Source: Methanosarcina sp. UBA402
GTDB lineage: Archaea; Halobacteriota; Methanosarcinia; Methanosarcinales; Methanosarcinaceae
Length of the DNA stretch: 8,276 nucleotides
Reading direction: 5' to 3'
NCBI GenBank assembly: GCA_002509325.1
Contig: DADO01000145.1
Coordinates: forward strand, 11,258 to 19,533
A program made the position numbers and the translations under genes. Shown here one piece after another: positions 1 to 6,302 of the stretch. Numbering within the stretch: position 1 is the first letter of the stretch; each line of letters starts with the position of its first letter. The notes below the pieces were generated by a model. It made no database searches and had not been told where the DNA came from. It was given only the letters and a program-made list of their open reading frames with translations.

Positions 1-126
1 CTGAATAGGAAAGCTTCTAAATAAGAATATTTTCTGAATAGGAAAGCTTCTGAATAGAAATTCTCTCTGAATCAAAATATTTTGTAAATGGAATCTTTAA
101 ATCAAAATATTCTGTAATTAAAACTC
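1..126. repeat. Degenerate tandem repeat (about 16.5 bp, higher order 33/30 bp) upstream of hemA
   Basis: An 18-base perfect direct repeat beginning ctgaataggaaag occurs at 1-18 and 34-51, and ctgaat recurs at 67, giving a 33-bp spacing. A related 18-base block (aatcaaaatatt, then tgtaa) at 70-87 returns at 100-117 with one mismatch, 30 bp apart. Weaker copies of the ctgaat/ctaaat core at 17 and 50 suggest a basic unit of 16-17 bp. The array begins at the window edge and may extend further left. It is AT-rich and has no usable reading frame. Its role is unknown. Confidence 0.75.
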
Positions 127-142
127 ATTTGGTGAAAAAGGT

Positions 143-176
143 AGGAGTTATGGACAAAGCTTAATTTACAACTCCT
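143..176. promoter_or_regulatory. Inverted repeat next to the hemA TATA-like box (possible operator)
   Basis: The 7-base arms aggagtt (143-149) and aactcct (170-176) are exact reverse complements separated by 20 bases. The right arm touches the best TATA-like motif upstream of hemA, so a bound protein could compete with TBP/TFB. It could instead be a weak stem-loop at the end of an upstream transcript, or chance. The arms are seen directly; the operator role is inference. Confidence 0.35.
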
Positions 177-184
177 TATATTAT
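174..184 (+). promoter_or_regulatory. Putative archaeal TATA box for hemA
   Basis: The stretch ccttatattat resembles an archaeal TATA element. Transcription in archaea starts about 25 bases downstream, which would fall near 203-210 and leave a leader of roughly 15-20 bases before the GTG start. The region is generally AT-rich, so other placements are possible. Confidence 0.35.
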
Positions 185-211
185 CATTCTATTCCTATAT
201 TGATTCTATCC

Positions 212-216
212 GGAGG
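212..216 (+). promoter_or_regulatory. Ribosome-binding site selecting the GTG start of hemA
   Basis: GGAGG ends six bases before GTG at 223, a good match and spacing to the archaeal 16S 3' tail. It favours the GTG over the in-frame ATG at 241 (residue 7), which has no such motif in front of it. Confidence 0.75.
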
Positions 217-222
217 CTCTCT

Positions 223-1545
223 GTGACAGAAATTTCAAGTATGGTTATATCCCATAAAAAAGCAAAAGTTGAGGAAATGGAGTCCGCCTGGCATGGAGAT
301 CTGGACGGTCTGCTCCATAATCTGTATAATCGTGAGTTTGTTTATGAGTGTGTTGTCTTAAAAACCTGCAACCGTGTTGAAATTTACGTTGTTTCCCCCA
401 AGAGCAGCAGTTTACTTTTCTCTTTTGCAAAGGAAATGGGAGCTTCCACCCATATTATTGATTTTTATGGGCATGACGAGTCCCTTGAACACCTGCTCAG
501 GCTTGCAGGTGGGCTTGAATCCATGATTGTTGGGGAAGACCAGATTCTAGGGCAGATAAAAGAACTCTATGCTTATTCCAAAAAAGCGGGAACGACCGGG
601 AAAATCCTTGACACTGCCTTTGAAAAGGCTATTCAGGTCGGAAAACGTATCCGTAATGAGACCAGAATCAATAAAGGTTCGGTTTCCATAGGCTCTGCAG
701 CTGTGGATCTTGCAGAGGATATTCTGGAAGGGCTCACAGGGAAATCCGTGCTCGTGATAGGGGCAGGAGAAATCGGAGTTCTTGTCGCAAAAGCCCTGGC
801 TGAAAAGGATATCGAGGCAATATACATTGCTAACCGTACCTTTAAAAAAGCCGAAGAAATTGCCTATGAACTTGGAGGACACGCAGTCAGGCTTGATGAT
901 GTCCAAGCTTTCCTTAAAGACGCAGATGTCGTAATAAGCGGCACAGGTGCTCCCCATTACATTTTAACCCAGGAAATGGTTGAAAAGGCTATAAAAGACC
1001 GGGATAAAAACCGTAAATTCCTTTTAATCGATATAGCGAATCCCAGGGATATCGAGGAATCAGTTGCTGAACTTGAGAGCGTCGAGTTGTGCAATATTGA
1101 TAATCTCAGGGTAATCAGCGAAAAGACGCTCAAAATGAGAAAAGAGGAAGCTAAAAAAGCCGAAACTATAATTCAGGAAGAGATTAGGCTTTTAAACATC
1201 CAGTATAAGCGCCAGAAAGCCGATAAAATTATTTCTGACCTTTACAGGCAGGTATACGATGTCAGGATACGGGAAAGGGAAAAAGCAGTCAACCGACTTT
1301 GCGCCTACCATACCATAGGGGAAATTGAGACCGAGGTGCTTGATGACCTTACCCACTCCATTGTAAACAAAATCCTTGCCGAGCCTACCAAAGTTCTCCG
1401 CCAGGCTGCAGAACTTGGAAATGAAGAATTCCTTGAAGTAGTTTCAAGAGTTTTCTGCCTCGAAAAAGAAAAGGCAAGGGTGGAGCAAATGAAGCCCGTT
1501 TGTGGAAATAAGTTAAACCGGGTCTCTGAAAAAGGTAAATTATAG
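223..1545 (+). CDS. hemA: Glutamyl-tRNA reductase (HemA)
   Basis: This cytosolic enzyme reduces glutamyl-tRNA(Glu) with NADPH to glutamate-1-semialdehyde, the first committed step of C5-pathway tetrapyrrole synthesis. The 440 residues fit the usual family length. The N-terminal catalytic domain contains LKTCNRVEIY with the nucleophile Cys49, and GLESMIVGEDQILGQIK at 97-113. GSVSIGSAAVDLA (152-164) leads into the NADPH-binding Rossmann domain with GAGEIG at 180-185 and the ANRT motif near 206. A helical dimerisation domain occupies about 330-420, followed by a short basic tail. The start is GTG, supported by GGAGG at 212-216. It heads a hemA-hemB-hemL-hemC series, so its product passes to HemL encoded downstream. 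It is the only gene here ending in TAG. If the host decodes TAG as pyrrolysine, read-through would add seven residues to a TAA at 1564-1566, but termination at TAG is the simpler reading. Confidence 0.97.
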   Translation: MTEISSMVISHKKAKVEEMESAWHGDLDGLLHNLYNREFVYECVVLKTCNRVEIYVVSPKSSSLLFSFAKEMGASTHIIDFYGHDESLEHLLRLAGGLESMIVGEDQILGQIKELYAYSKKAGTTGKILDTAFEKAIQVGKRIRNETRINKGSVSIGSAAVDLAEDILEGLTGKSVLVIGAGEIGVLVAKALAEKDIEAIYIANRTFKKAEEIAYELGGHAVRLDDVQAFLKDADVVISGTGAPHYILTQEMVEKAIKDRDKNRKFLLIDIANPRDIEESVAELESVELCNIDNLRVISEKTLKMRKEEAKKAETIIQEEIRLLNIQYKRQKADKIISDLYRQVYDVRIREREKAVNRLCAYHTIGEIETEVLDDLTHSIVNKILAEPTKVLRQAAELGNEEFLEVVSRVFCLEKEKARVEQMKPVCGNKLNRVSEKGKL

Positions 1546-1563
1546 AAAATAATCAGAAATAAG

Positions 1564-1611
1564 TAAGATTCGTAAAAAGCAGTGAGATTCGAAGAAACTA
1601 AATGAAATTCG
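1564..1611. repeat. Short degenerate repeat in the hemA-hemB spacer
   Basis: The motif taagattcg / tgagattcg / tgaaattcg occurs at 1564-1572, 1583-1591 and 1603-1611, spaced 19 and 20 bases. The bases between copies are A-rich and diverged. The repeats fill most of the 85-base spacer and end about 20 bases before hemB. No terminator-like hairpin is visible, so hemA and hemB could share a transcript. The function of the repeat is unknown. Confidence 0.6.
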
Positions 1612-1630
1612 CAGTTACAGAAGTGATCAA

Positions 1631-2605
1631 ATGTTTCCAGATATCAGGTTGAGACGATTGAGAAAAGGAAAAATCAGGAACCTTGTGCGCGAAAATACTT
1701 TATCCTTAGACGACCTGGTTCAGCCTATTTTTGTGAATGAGACTATCGATTCCGCTATTGAGATCTCTTCCATGCCCGGCGTATACAGCTTCCCTCTCTC
1801 AGAGGTTGCAAAAGAGGCAAAAGAAATTGCAGAACTCGGAATCCCTGCAGTAATCCTCTTCGGAGTGCCTGCATTCAAGGACGCTGAAGGTAGTTCCTCA
1901 TGTGGGGAAACTGATGTCATCCAGGAGGCTGTTAGGAGAATCAAAGCCGAGCTCGGAGATGAACTTGTGGTGATTACGGACATCTGTATGTGTGAGTACA
2001 CAAGCCATGGGCACTGCGGAATCATTGATTTTGAAACAAAAGAAATCCTGAATGATCCCACTCTTGAGGTTCTCGGAAAAATAGCAGTAAGTCATGCAAA
2101 AGCAGGCGCTGACATGGTAGCCCCTTCAGGAATGATGGATGGAATGGTAGGAGCCATCAGGCAAGCGCTTGACCTGAGCGGATTTGAGAATATTCCGATC
2201 ATGTCCTATGCCGCAAAATACCACTCTTCTTTCTACGGGCCTTTCAGGGAAGCCGCCGAGTCTGGGTATTCTTTCGGAGACCGCTCCACCTATCAGATGG
2301 ACCCTGCAAACAGTGATGAAGCTCTCAGGGAAGTAACCCTCGATGTGGCTGAAGGTGCAGATATAATAATGGTAAAGCCAGCTCTTCCTTATCTTGATAT
2401 TATCTACAGGGTCAAAACGGAATATCAGATGCCAACCGCCGCATACAATGTTAGCGGGGAGTACGCCATGCTCAAAGCCGCTGCAGCTAATGGCTGGCTT
2501 GATGAAAAGAAAGCAATGTACGAATCTCTCATCTCCATTAAAAGGGCAGGGGCAGATATTATCATTACCTACTTTGCAAAGGATGCTGCCCGCATGTTGA
2601 AGTAA
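1631..2605 (+). CDS. hemB: Porphobilinogen synthase (delta-aminolevulinic acid dehydratase, HemB)
   Basis: HemB condenses two 5-aminolevulinate molecules into the pyrrole porphobilinogen in the cytosol. At 324 residues it matches the family TIM-barrel size. The two Schiff-base lysines are Lys196 in SYAAKYHSSFYGPFREA and Lys249 in IIMVKPALPYLD, and the zinc site is Cys119, Cys121 and Cys129 in DICMCEYTSHGHCG. This makes it a zinc-type rather than an Asp-rich, magnesium-type enzyme. RSTYQMDPAN at 218-227 is also characteristic. The ATG is preceded by GTGAT at 1623-1627, a match to the end of the archaeal Shine-Dalgarno consensus. The C-terminus (YFAKDAARMLK) is the normal family end. The frame stays open for 60 codons past the TAA, but those codons are the hairpins and 21-bp repeats, not protein of the HemB family. 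It lies 85 bases after hemA and is followed by hairpins, so it probably ends the first transcription unit. Confidence 0.98.
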   Translation: MFPDIRLRRLRKGKIRNLVRENTLSLDDLVQPIFVNETIDSAIEISSMPGVYSFPLSEVAKEAKEIAELGIPAVILFGVPAFKDAEGSSSCGETDVIQEAVRRIKAELGDELVVITDICMCEYTSHGHCGIIDFETKEILNDPTLEVLGKIAVSHAKAGADMVAPSGMMDGMVGAIRQALDLSGFENIPIMSYAAKYHSSFYGPFREAAESGYSFGDRSTYQMDPANSDEALREVTLDVAEGADIIMVKPALPYLDIIYRVKTEYQMPTAAYNVSGEYAMLKAAAANGWLDEKKAMYESLISIKRAGADIIITYFAKDAARMLK

Positions 2606-2638
2606 GCGCCTCTTTTCAGGCGCTCCTGCTTTACAGGA
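2606..2638 (+). terminator. Two adjacent hairpins directly after hemB
   Basis: The first stem pairs gcgcct (2606-2611) with aggcgc (2618-2623) around a 6-base loop. The second pairs tcctg (2624-2628) with cagga (2634-2638) around cttta. T-rich sequence follows (2641-2660). The first hairpin starts on the base after the stop codon. Together they suggest a transcript end or 3'-end stabiliser for hemA-hemB. Archaeal termination usually depends on T-runs rather than hairpins, so the exact role is uncertain. Confidence 0.5.
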
Positions 2639-2668
2639 AATTTGCTTTATTTTCCCTCTTCCAACCTC

Positions 2669-2745
2669 CCTGTCTTTCAAGCTTATCTTCCTGTCTTTCA
2701 AGCCTATCTTCCTGTCTTTCAAGCCTATCTTCCTGTCTTTCAAGC
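2669..2745. repeat. 21-bp tandem repeat, nearly four copies, downstream of hemB
   Basis: The core cctgtctttcaagc starts at 2669, 2690, 2711 and 2732, exactly 21 bases apart. Full units end in (c/t)tatctt, and the last copy is cut after about 14 bases. The copies are almost identical (one c/t difference among the first three), which suggests recent expansion by slippage or recombination. On the + strand it is pyrimidine-rich. Because 21 is a multiple of three, both strands stay open, the reverse strand reading as a GLKDRKI-type heptapeptide, but I see no start signal or family support. Confidence 0.9.
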
Positions 2746-2945
2746 CCATTGCTCATTTCACAAACTTGCCCATCAATCTTATCAATAACTGCTTAATAGG
2801 GGAAGGCTCTGTTATAAGATAGAAAAATAAGATGGAAAAGGGTGCAGTAAAGGAGTAAATTTTAATCCAAAATTCATAACTCTAAATTTCAATAATATTT
2901 ATAATTATAAGTTTAGTTTAATATACGATTTAAGTTCAGTTCAGA
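2746..2945. other. Non-coding AT-rich spacer between the two 21-bp arrays
   Basis: This is the middle of the 505-base gap between hemB and hemL. I see no supported gene. An 8-codon ATG frame at 2832-2858 lacks a ribosome-binding site. The sequence becomes strongly AT-rich after about 2855 and includes TATA-like stretches at about 2811-2818 and 2898-2907. A second ttaagttca at 2930-2938, 23 bases before its counterpart in the array that follows, may be a decayed copy of that array. Confidence 0.5.
2898..2907 (+). promoter_or_regulatory. Putative archaeal TATA box for hemL
   Basis: The stretch tttataatta is the best TATA-like element in the gap before hemL. A start about 25 bases downstream would fall near 2925-2935, just before the 21-bp array, leaving a 5' leader of about 180 bases made largely of the repeat. 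Another TATA-like motif (gttataag, 2811-2818) and AT-rich sequence inside the array are alternatives, so this is a weak call. Confidence 0.35.
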
Positions 2946-3071
2946 ACTTCACTTAAGTTCATGAATACTTCACTTGAATTTATGAATGCTTCACCTAAGT
3001 TTACGAATACTTCACTTAAGATTATGAATACTCCACTTAATTTTATGAGTACTTCAATTAAATTTATGAAT
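2946..3071. repeat. 21-bp tandem repeat, six copies plus decayed edges, upstream of hemL
   Basis: Units start at 2946, 2967, 2988, 3009, 3030 and 3051, an exact 21-base period with no indel. The consensus is acttcacttaag followed by ttyatgaat. Copies differ by one to four bases, so this array is older than the one after hemB and unrelated to it in sequence. The unit contains the palindromes acttaagt and, in the first copy, ttcatgaa. Twenty-one bases is two helical turns, so every copy presents the same DNA face. It ends 39 bases before hemL. A regulatory role is possible but unproven. Confidence 0.9.
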
Positions 3072-3110
3072 AATGGTTAAAGATTTTCAGTCCAATCCGG
3101 TGAGATTTTC

Positions 3111-4385
3111 ATGATATCTGAGGTAACACTTGAGAAGTCCAGACAGATGTATGAGAAAGCAAAGACCCTTATTCCAGGTGGGGTAAGCAGCCCTGTACGT
3201 GCAATCAAGCCCTATCCTTTCTATACGGCATCAGCCGACGGCTCAAAAATAAGGGACCTTGACGGGAACGAATACATCGATTACTGTCTGGCTTATGGCC
3301 CTGCAATTCTTGGGCATAATCATCCAGTAATAAAAGAGGCAATTAAAGCCCAACTCGATAAAGGCTGGCTCTACGGAACCCCTACCGAACTTGAAGTGAA
3401 CCTCGCAGAGAAGATTGCAGGTTATTATCCCAGTATCGATATGCTCCGCTTCGTATCCACAGGCACCGAAGCCACAATGAGTTCCCTCCGCCTTGCCCGC
3501 GGCTTTACGGGCAGAAACAAATTTATCAAAATTGAAGGCGGTTTTCATGGAGCTCACGATGCAGTGCTGGTAAAAGCCGGGTCAGGAGCTACAACTCTTG
3601 GAGAACCCGATTCCCTGGGAATTCCTGCAGATTTCACAAAATATACTTTGCAGGCTCCGTACAATGATATCGAAACGATGTCCGAGCTTGTGGAGAAGAA
3701 TAGGGATGAGCTGGCTGCAGTAATAATAGAGCCCGTGCTCGGGAACATAGGTCCGATAACTCCCCTGCCTGGCTATCTGGAAGAGCTCAGGAAGCTTACC
3801 CTGGAAAATGATGTGCTTCTTATATTCGATGAAGTTATCACCGGGTTCAGGCTCGCAATGGGAGGAGCACAGGAATATTTCGGGGTCGTGCCTGATATGA
3901 CCACCCTTGGAAAGATTGTGGGCGGAGGGCTGCCTATAGGGGTTTTTGGAGGTCGGCGGGAAATCATGGAAATGATATCCCCATCTGGAGCTGTCTACCA
4001 GGCAGGAACTTTCAGTGGAAGCCCATGTTCCATAGCAGCGGGCATTGCAGTGCTTGACTATCTGGAACAGGAAAAGATCCATGAAATAGTCAATTCAAAA
4101 GGCGATTACATACGGGCTATGCTCTCTGAAATCGTTGAGGATGAGGGACTTGATTACAACGTATGCGGAATTGCTTCAATGTTCAAGATTTTCTTTGGGG
4201 CCGAACCTCATAACTACCAGGAGGCTCTGAAGTGCGATAAGGAAGGTTACCTTGCTTTCTTCCACAGAATGCTCGCAAGTGGAATTTTCCTTCCACCTTC
4301 TCAATTCGAGACTAATTTTGTCTCTTCAGCCCACAGCGAAGAAGATATCGAAAAAACCCTTAATGCATATACCGAAAATCTCTGA
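3111..4385 (+). CDS. hemL: Glutamate-1-semialdehyde 2,1-aminomutase (HemL)
   Basis: This PLP enzyme converts glutamate-1-semialdehyde, the HemA product, into 5-aminolevulinate, the HemB substrate. The 424 residues match the family. It is a fold-type I class III aminotransferase-like protein. IPGGVSSPVRA lies near the N-terminus, STGTEA at 116-121 contacts the PLP phosphate, and FDEVITGFR carries Asp240, which pairs with the pyridine nitrogen. Lys268 in TTLGKIVGGGLPIG is the Schiff-base lysine. YQAGTFSGSP follows, as expected for aminomutases rather than ordinary transaminases. The ATG has GGTGA at 3099-3103 upstream with seven bases of spacing. The gene is separated from hemB by 505 repeat-bearing bases, so it probably has its own promoter, and is followed 33 bases later by hemC with no terminator visible. 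Confidence 0.98.
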   Translation: MISEVTLEKSRQMYEKAKTLIPGGVSSPVRAIKPYPFYTASADGSKIRDLDGNEYIDYCLAYGPAILGHNHPVIKEAIKAQLDKGWLYGTPTELEVNLAEKIAGYYPSIDMLRFVSTGTEATMSSLRLARGFTGRNKFIKIEGGFHGAHDAVLVKAGSGATTLGEPDSLGIPADFTKYTLQAPYNDIETMSELVEKNRDELAAVIIEPVLGNIGPITPLPGYLEELRKLTLENDVLLIFDEVITGFRLAMGGAQEYFGVVPDMTTLGKIVGGGLPIGVFGGRREIMEMISPSGAVYQAGTFSGSPCSIAAGIAVLDYLEQEKIHEIVNSKGDYIRAMLSEIVEDEGLDYNVCGIASMFKIFFGAEPHNYQEALKCDKEGYLAFFHRMLASGIFLPPSQFETNFVSSAHSEEDIEKTLNAYTENL

Positions 4386-4418
4386 GCGGATTTGCATCTT
4401 TGAAAACGAGGATTCTAT

Positions 4419-5372
4419 ATGATTATAGGTACGCGAGGCAGCCAGCTTGCACTTGCACAGGCCGAGAATGTTGCACGCCTTTTGAAAGCACAGGGCGTTG
4501 AAACCAGCATTAAAATAATAAAAACCAGTGGAGACCGGTTTACTGACCGGCCTCTGCATGCAATATCAGGCGGAGTTGGAGCTTTTGTCAGGGAACTGGA
4601 CGATGTTATGCTCGCGGGAGAAATAGATATCGCTGTCCATTCCATGAAAGATATGCCAACGATTCGCCCGCCAACCCTTCCAACTGCTGCCGTTCTGAAG
4701 CGGGATACCCCATTCGATATGCTGCTGACTTATGACGGAACCACTCTGGATGAGCTGCCCGAACAGTCCATTATAGGCACCAGTTCTCTGAGGAGAGCTG
4801 CCCAGATCAAACACTATAGGCCTGACCTAATTACGCAGGGTTTAAGAGGCAACGTAAATACAAGGCTCAGGAAACTCAAAGAAGGACAGTACGACGGTAT
4901 TCTGCTTGCCACGGCAGGGTTTGAACGCCTGGGCTGGGAGCTTGAAGGGGAAATCCTTTCACCAGATTTCTTCTGCCCCTCTCCAAACCAGGGCACGGTT
5001 GCAGTTGTCACAAGGGCAGGCACTGAAGCGGAAGCCGCAGTTTCCAAACTTGATCATACAGACAGTCGGATTGTCACCGAAATTGAGCGCATCCTGATTT
5101 CCGACCTTGGAGGGGGCTGTACCACTCCAGTAGGTTCCTATGCAGAAATTATGCCGGATAGAAAAGAAATCCATGTTCGGGCTGAAGTCCTTTCCCTTGA
5201 CGGAGAGGAAATCGTCAGAATAGACGAGTTTATCCCTATGATTGGGGGCCTTGAAAAAGCCAGGGAACTCGGAAAAAGGCTTGTGCAGATGGGCGGCAGA
5301 AGACTTGCTGAAGAAGCACTCCTGCAGCTTTCCGAAAATTCGTGCGGTCCAGATAATTTAAACGACTCATGA
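4419..5372 (+). CDS. hemC: Hydroxymethylbilane synthase (porphobilinogen deaminase, HemC)
   Basis: HemC polymerises four porphobilinogens into the linear tetrapyrrole hydroxymethylbilane. The protein has 317 residues, close to the family norm. The start MIIGTRGSQLALAQA matches the first strand of domain 1. HSMKDMPT contains the catalytic Asp78, SSLRRAAQ (122-129) and RGNVNTRL (143-150) supply the substrate-binding arginines, and Cys234 in GGGCTTPVGSYAEI is the attachment site of the dipyrromethane cofactor. Domain 3 follows, ending in a short polar tail that is probably not conserved. GAGGAT at 4408-4413 is a well-placed ribosome-binding site. It lies 33 bases after hemL and 24 before pyrD, so hemL, hemC and pyrD are probably cotranscribed. 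Uroporphyrinogen III synthase (HemD), needed to cyclise the product, is not in the window. Confidence 0.98.
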   Translation: MIIGTRGSQLALAQAENVARLLKAQGVETSIKIIKTSGDRFTDRPLHAISGGVGAFVRELDDVMLAGEIDIAVHSMKDMPTIRPPTLPTAAVLKRDTPFDMLLTYDGTTLDELPEQSIIGTSSLRRAAQIKHYRPDLITQGLRGNVNTRLRKLKEGQYDGILLATAGFERLGWELEGEILSPDFFCPSPNQGTVAVVTRAGTEAEAAVSKLDHTDSRIVTEIERILISDLGGGCTTPVGSYAEIMPDRKEIHVRAEVLSLDGEEIVRIDEFIPMIGGLEKARELGKRLVQMGGRRLAEEALLQLSENSCGPDNLNDS

Positions 5373-5396
5373 TCACCTGTCAGAAAGGAACCAGCT

Positions 5397-6302
5397 ATGT
5401 ATACTCTTACCGGACTTAAACTGAAGAATCCGACTATTCTTGCAGCCGGAGTGCTTGGCACAACCGGGGCATCTCTGTGCAGGGTTGCACGTGAAGGAGG
5501 AGCAGGCGCAGTTGTGACCAAATCCATAGGTCCCATACCTAAAGCCGGGCATTCCAACCCGAGTATGGTTAAGCTTGACTGCGGATTTTTGAACGCCATG
5601 GGGCTTCCGAATCCTTCTTATCCTGGCTTCCTCCAGGAACTCGAGACTGCAAAAAAGGATTCCGGAGTTCCAGTAATTGCAAGCATATTCGGCGGAACTC
5701 CTGCTGAGTTTAAGGAAGTCGCCGAGGGTTTGCTCCCCAGAAAGCCCGATGCTTTTGAGCTTAACGTAAGCTGCCCGCATGCAGAGGGGTACGGAGCTGC
5801 TATTGGGTCTAACCCCTGCCTTGTAGAGGCAGTAACAGCTGCAGTAAAAGATGTTGTAAATGTGCCTGTATGGGTTAAGCTTACCCCGAACGTCTCTGAC
5901 ATTACGTGTATAGGAAATGCGGCAGAATCAGGAGGCGCGGATGCAGTTGTTGCAATTAATACCTTAAAAGGGATGGCTATAGATATCGAGTCCGGATATC
6001 CCATCCTGGGAAATCGCTCAGGCGGGCTTTCAGGAAAGGCGGTCAAACCCGTAGCTGTCAAATGCGTTTATGATCTCTATAGTGCCCTGGAAATCCCAAT
6101 AATAGGGGTAGGAGGGGTGTCTTCCTGGCAGGACGCGGTAGAAATGATGATGGCAGGGGCATCGGCTGTCCAGATAGGATCTGCTGTATATGAAAGGCTT
6201 GATATCTTCTCCGAAATCAGTACAGGCATCGAAGCTTTCCTGCAGAAGAAAGGCTATTCGGATGTAAAAAAATTAATAGGGCTTGCCCACGAGATGGTCT
6301 GA
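5397..6302 (+). CDS. pyrD: Dihydroorotate dehydrogenase, class 1B catalytic subunit (PyrD)
   Basis: This FMN enzyme oxidises dihydroorotate to orotate, the fourth step of pyrimidine synthesis. The 301 residues form one TIM barrel as in class 1 enzymes, without the N-terminal membrane helix of class 2. Motifs are KNPTILAAGVLG (10-21), Lys42 in TKSIG, GFLNAMGLPNPS for substrate binding, and NVSCPH with the catalytic base Cys126, a cysteine as in class 1 rather than the serine of class 2. WVKLTPN and GGVSSW from Gly239 (FMN phosphate site) follow. The class 1B assignment is supported by pyrK immediately downstream, whose ATG shares one base with this TGA. A ribosome-binding site (AAAGGA, 5384-5389) precedes the ATG by seven bases. 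Confidence 0.96.
   Translation: MYTLTGLKLKNPTILAAGVLGTTGASLCRVAREGGAGAVVTKSIGPIPKAGHSNPSMVKLDCGFLNAMGLPNPSYPGFLQELETAKKDSGVPVIASIFGGTPAEFKEVAEGLLPRKPDAFELNVSCPHAEGYGAAIGSNPCLVEAVTAAVKDVVNVPVWVKLTPNVSDITCIGNAAESGGADAVVAINTLKGMAIDIESGYPILGNRSGGLSGKAVKPVAVKCVYDLYSALEIPIIGVGGVSSWQDAVEMMMAGASAVQIGSAVYERLDIFSEISTGIEAFLQKKGYSDVKKLIGLAHEMV

Noticed and set aside
150..164. Four-codon ATG frame ending in TAA upstream of hemA
   Set aside because: It is too short to mean anything, has no properly spaced ribosome-binding site, and probably lies upstream of the transcription start.
547..957. 136-residue reverse-strand open frame inside hemA
   Set aside because: It is a shadow of hemA, overlapping the catalytic and NADPH-binding region, and has no independent support.
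2126..2749. 207-residue reverse-strand open frame with GLKDRKI heptapeptide repeats at its start
   Set aside because: Most of it is antisense to hemB, whose family motifs are unambiguous. The repeats arise from the 21-bp DNA array, and no ribosome-binding site or recognisable domain is present.
2832..2858. Eight-codon ATG frame in the hemB-hemL gap
   Set aside because: There is no Shine-Dalgarno sequence and no sign of leader-peptide composition such as runs of one regulated amino acid.
1..3110. CRISPR array or IS terminal repeats as an explanation for the repeats
   Set aside because: The units are contiguous, 16-33 bp, without unique spacers of constant length, and no cas or transposase gene is visible.
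4386..4418. Possible hemD (uroporphyrinogen III synthase) between or beside hem genes
   Set aside because: The hemL-hemC spacer is only 33 bases, and none of the eight genes has HemD features; it must lie elsewhere.
5138..5599. 153-residue reverse-strand open frame across the hemC-pyrD junction
   Set aside because: It is antisense to the conserved C-terminus of HemC and N-terminus of PyrD, low in complexity (Ser/Pro-rich), and without a plausible start signal.
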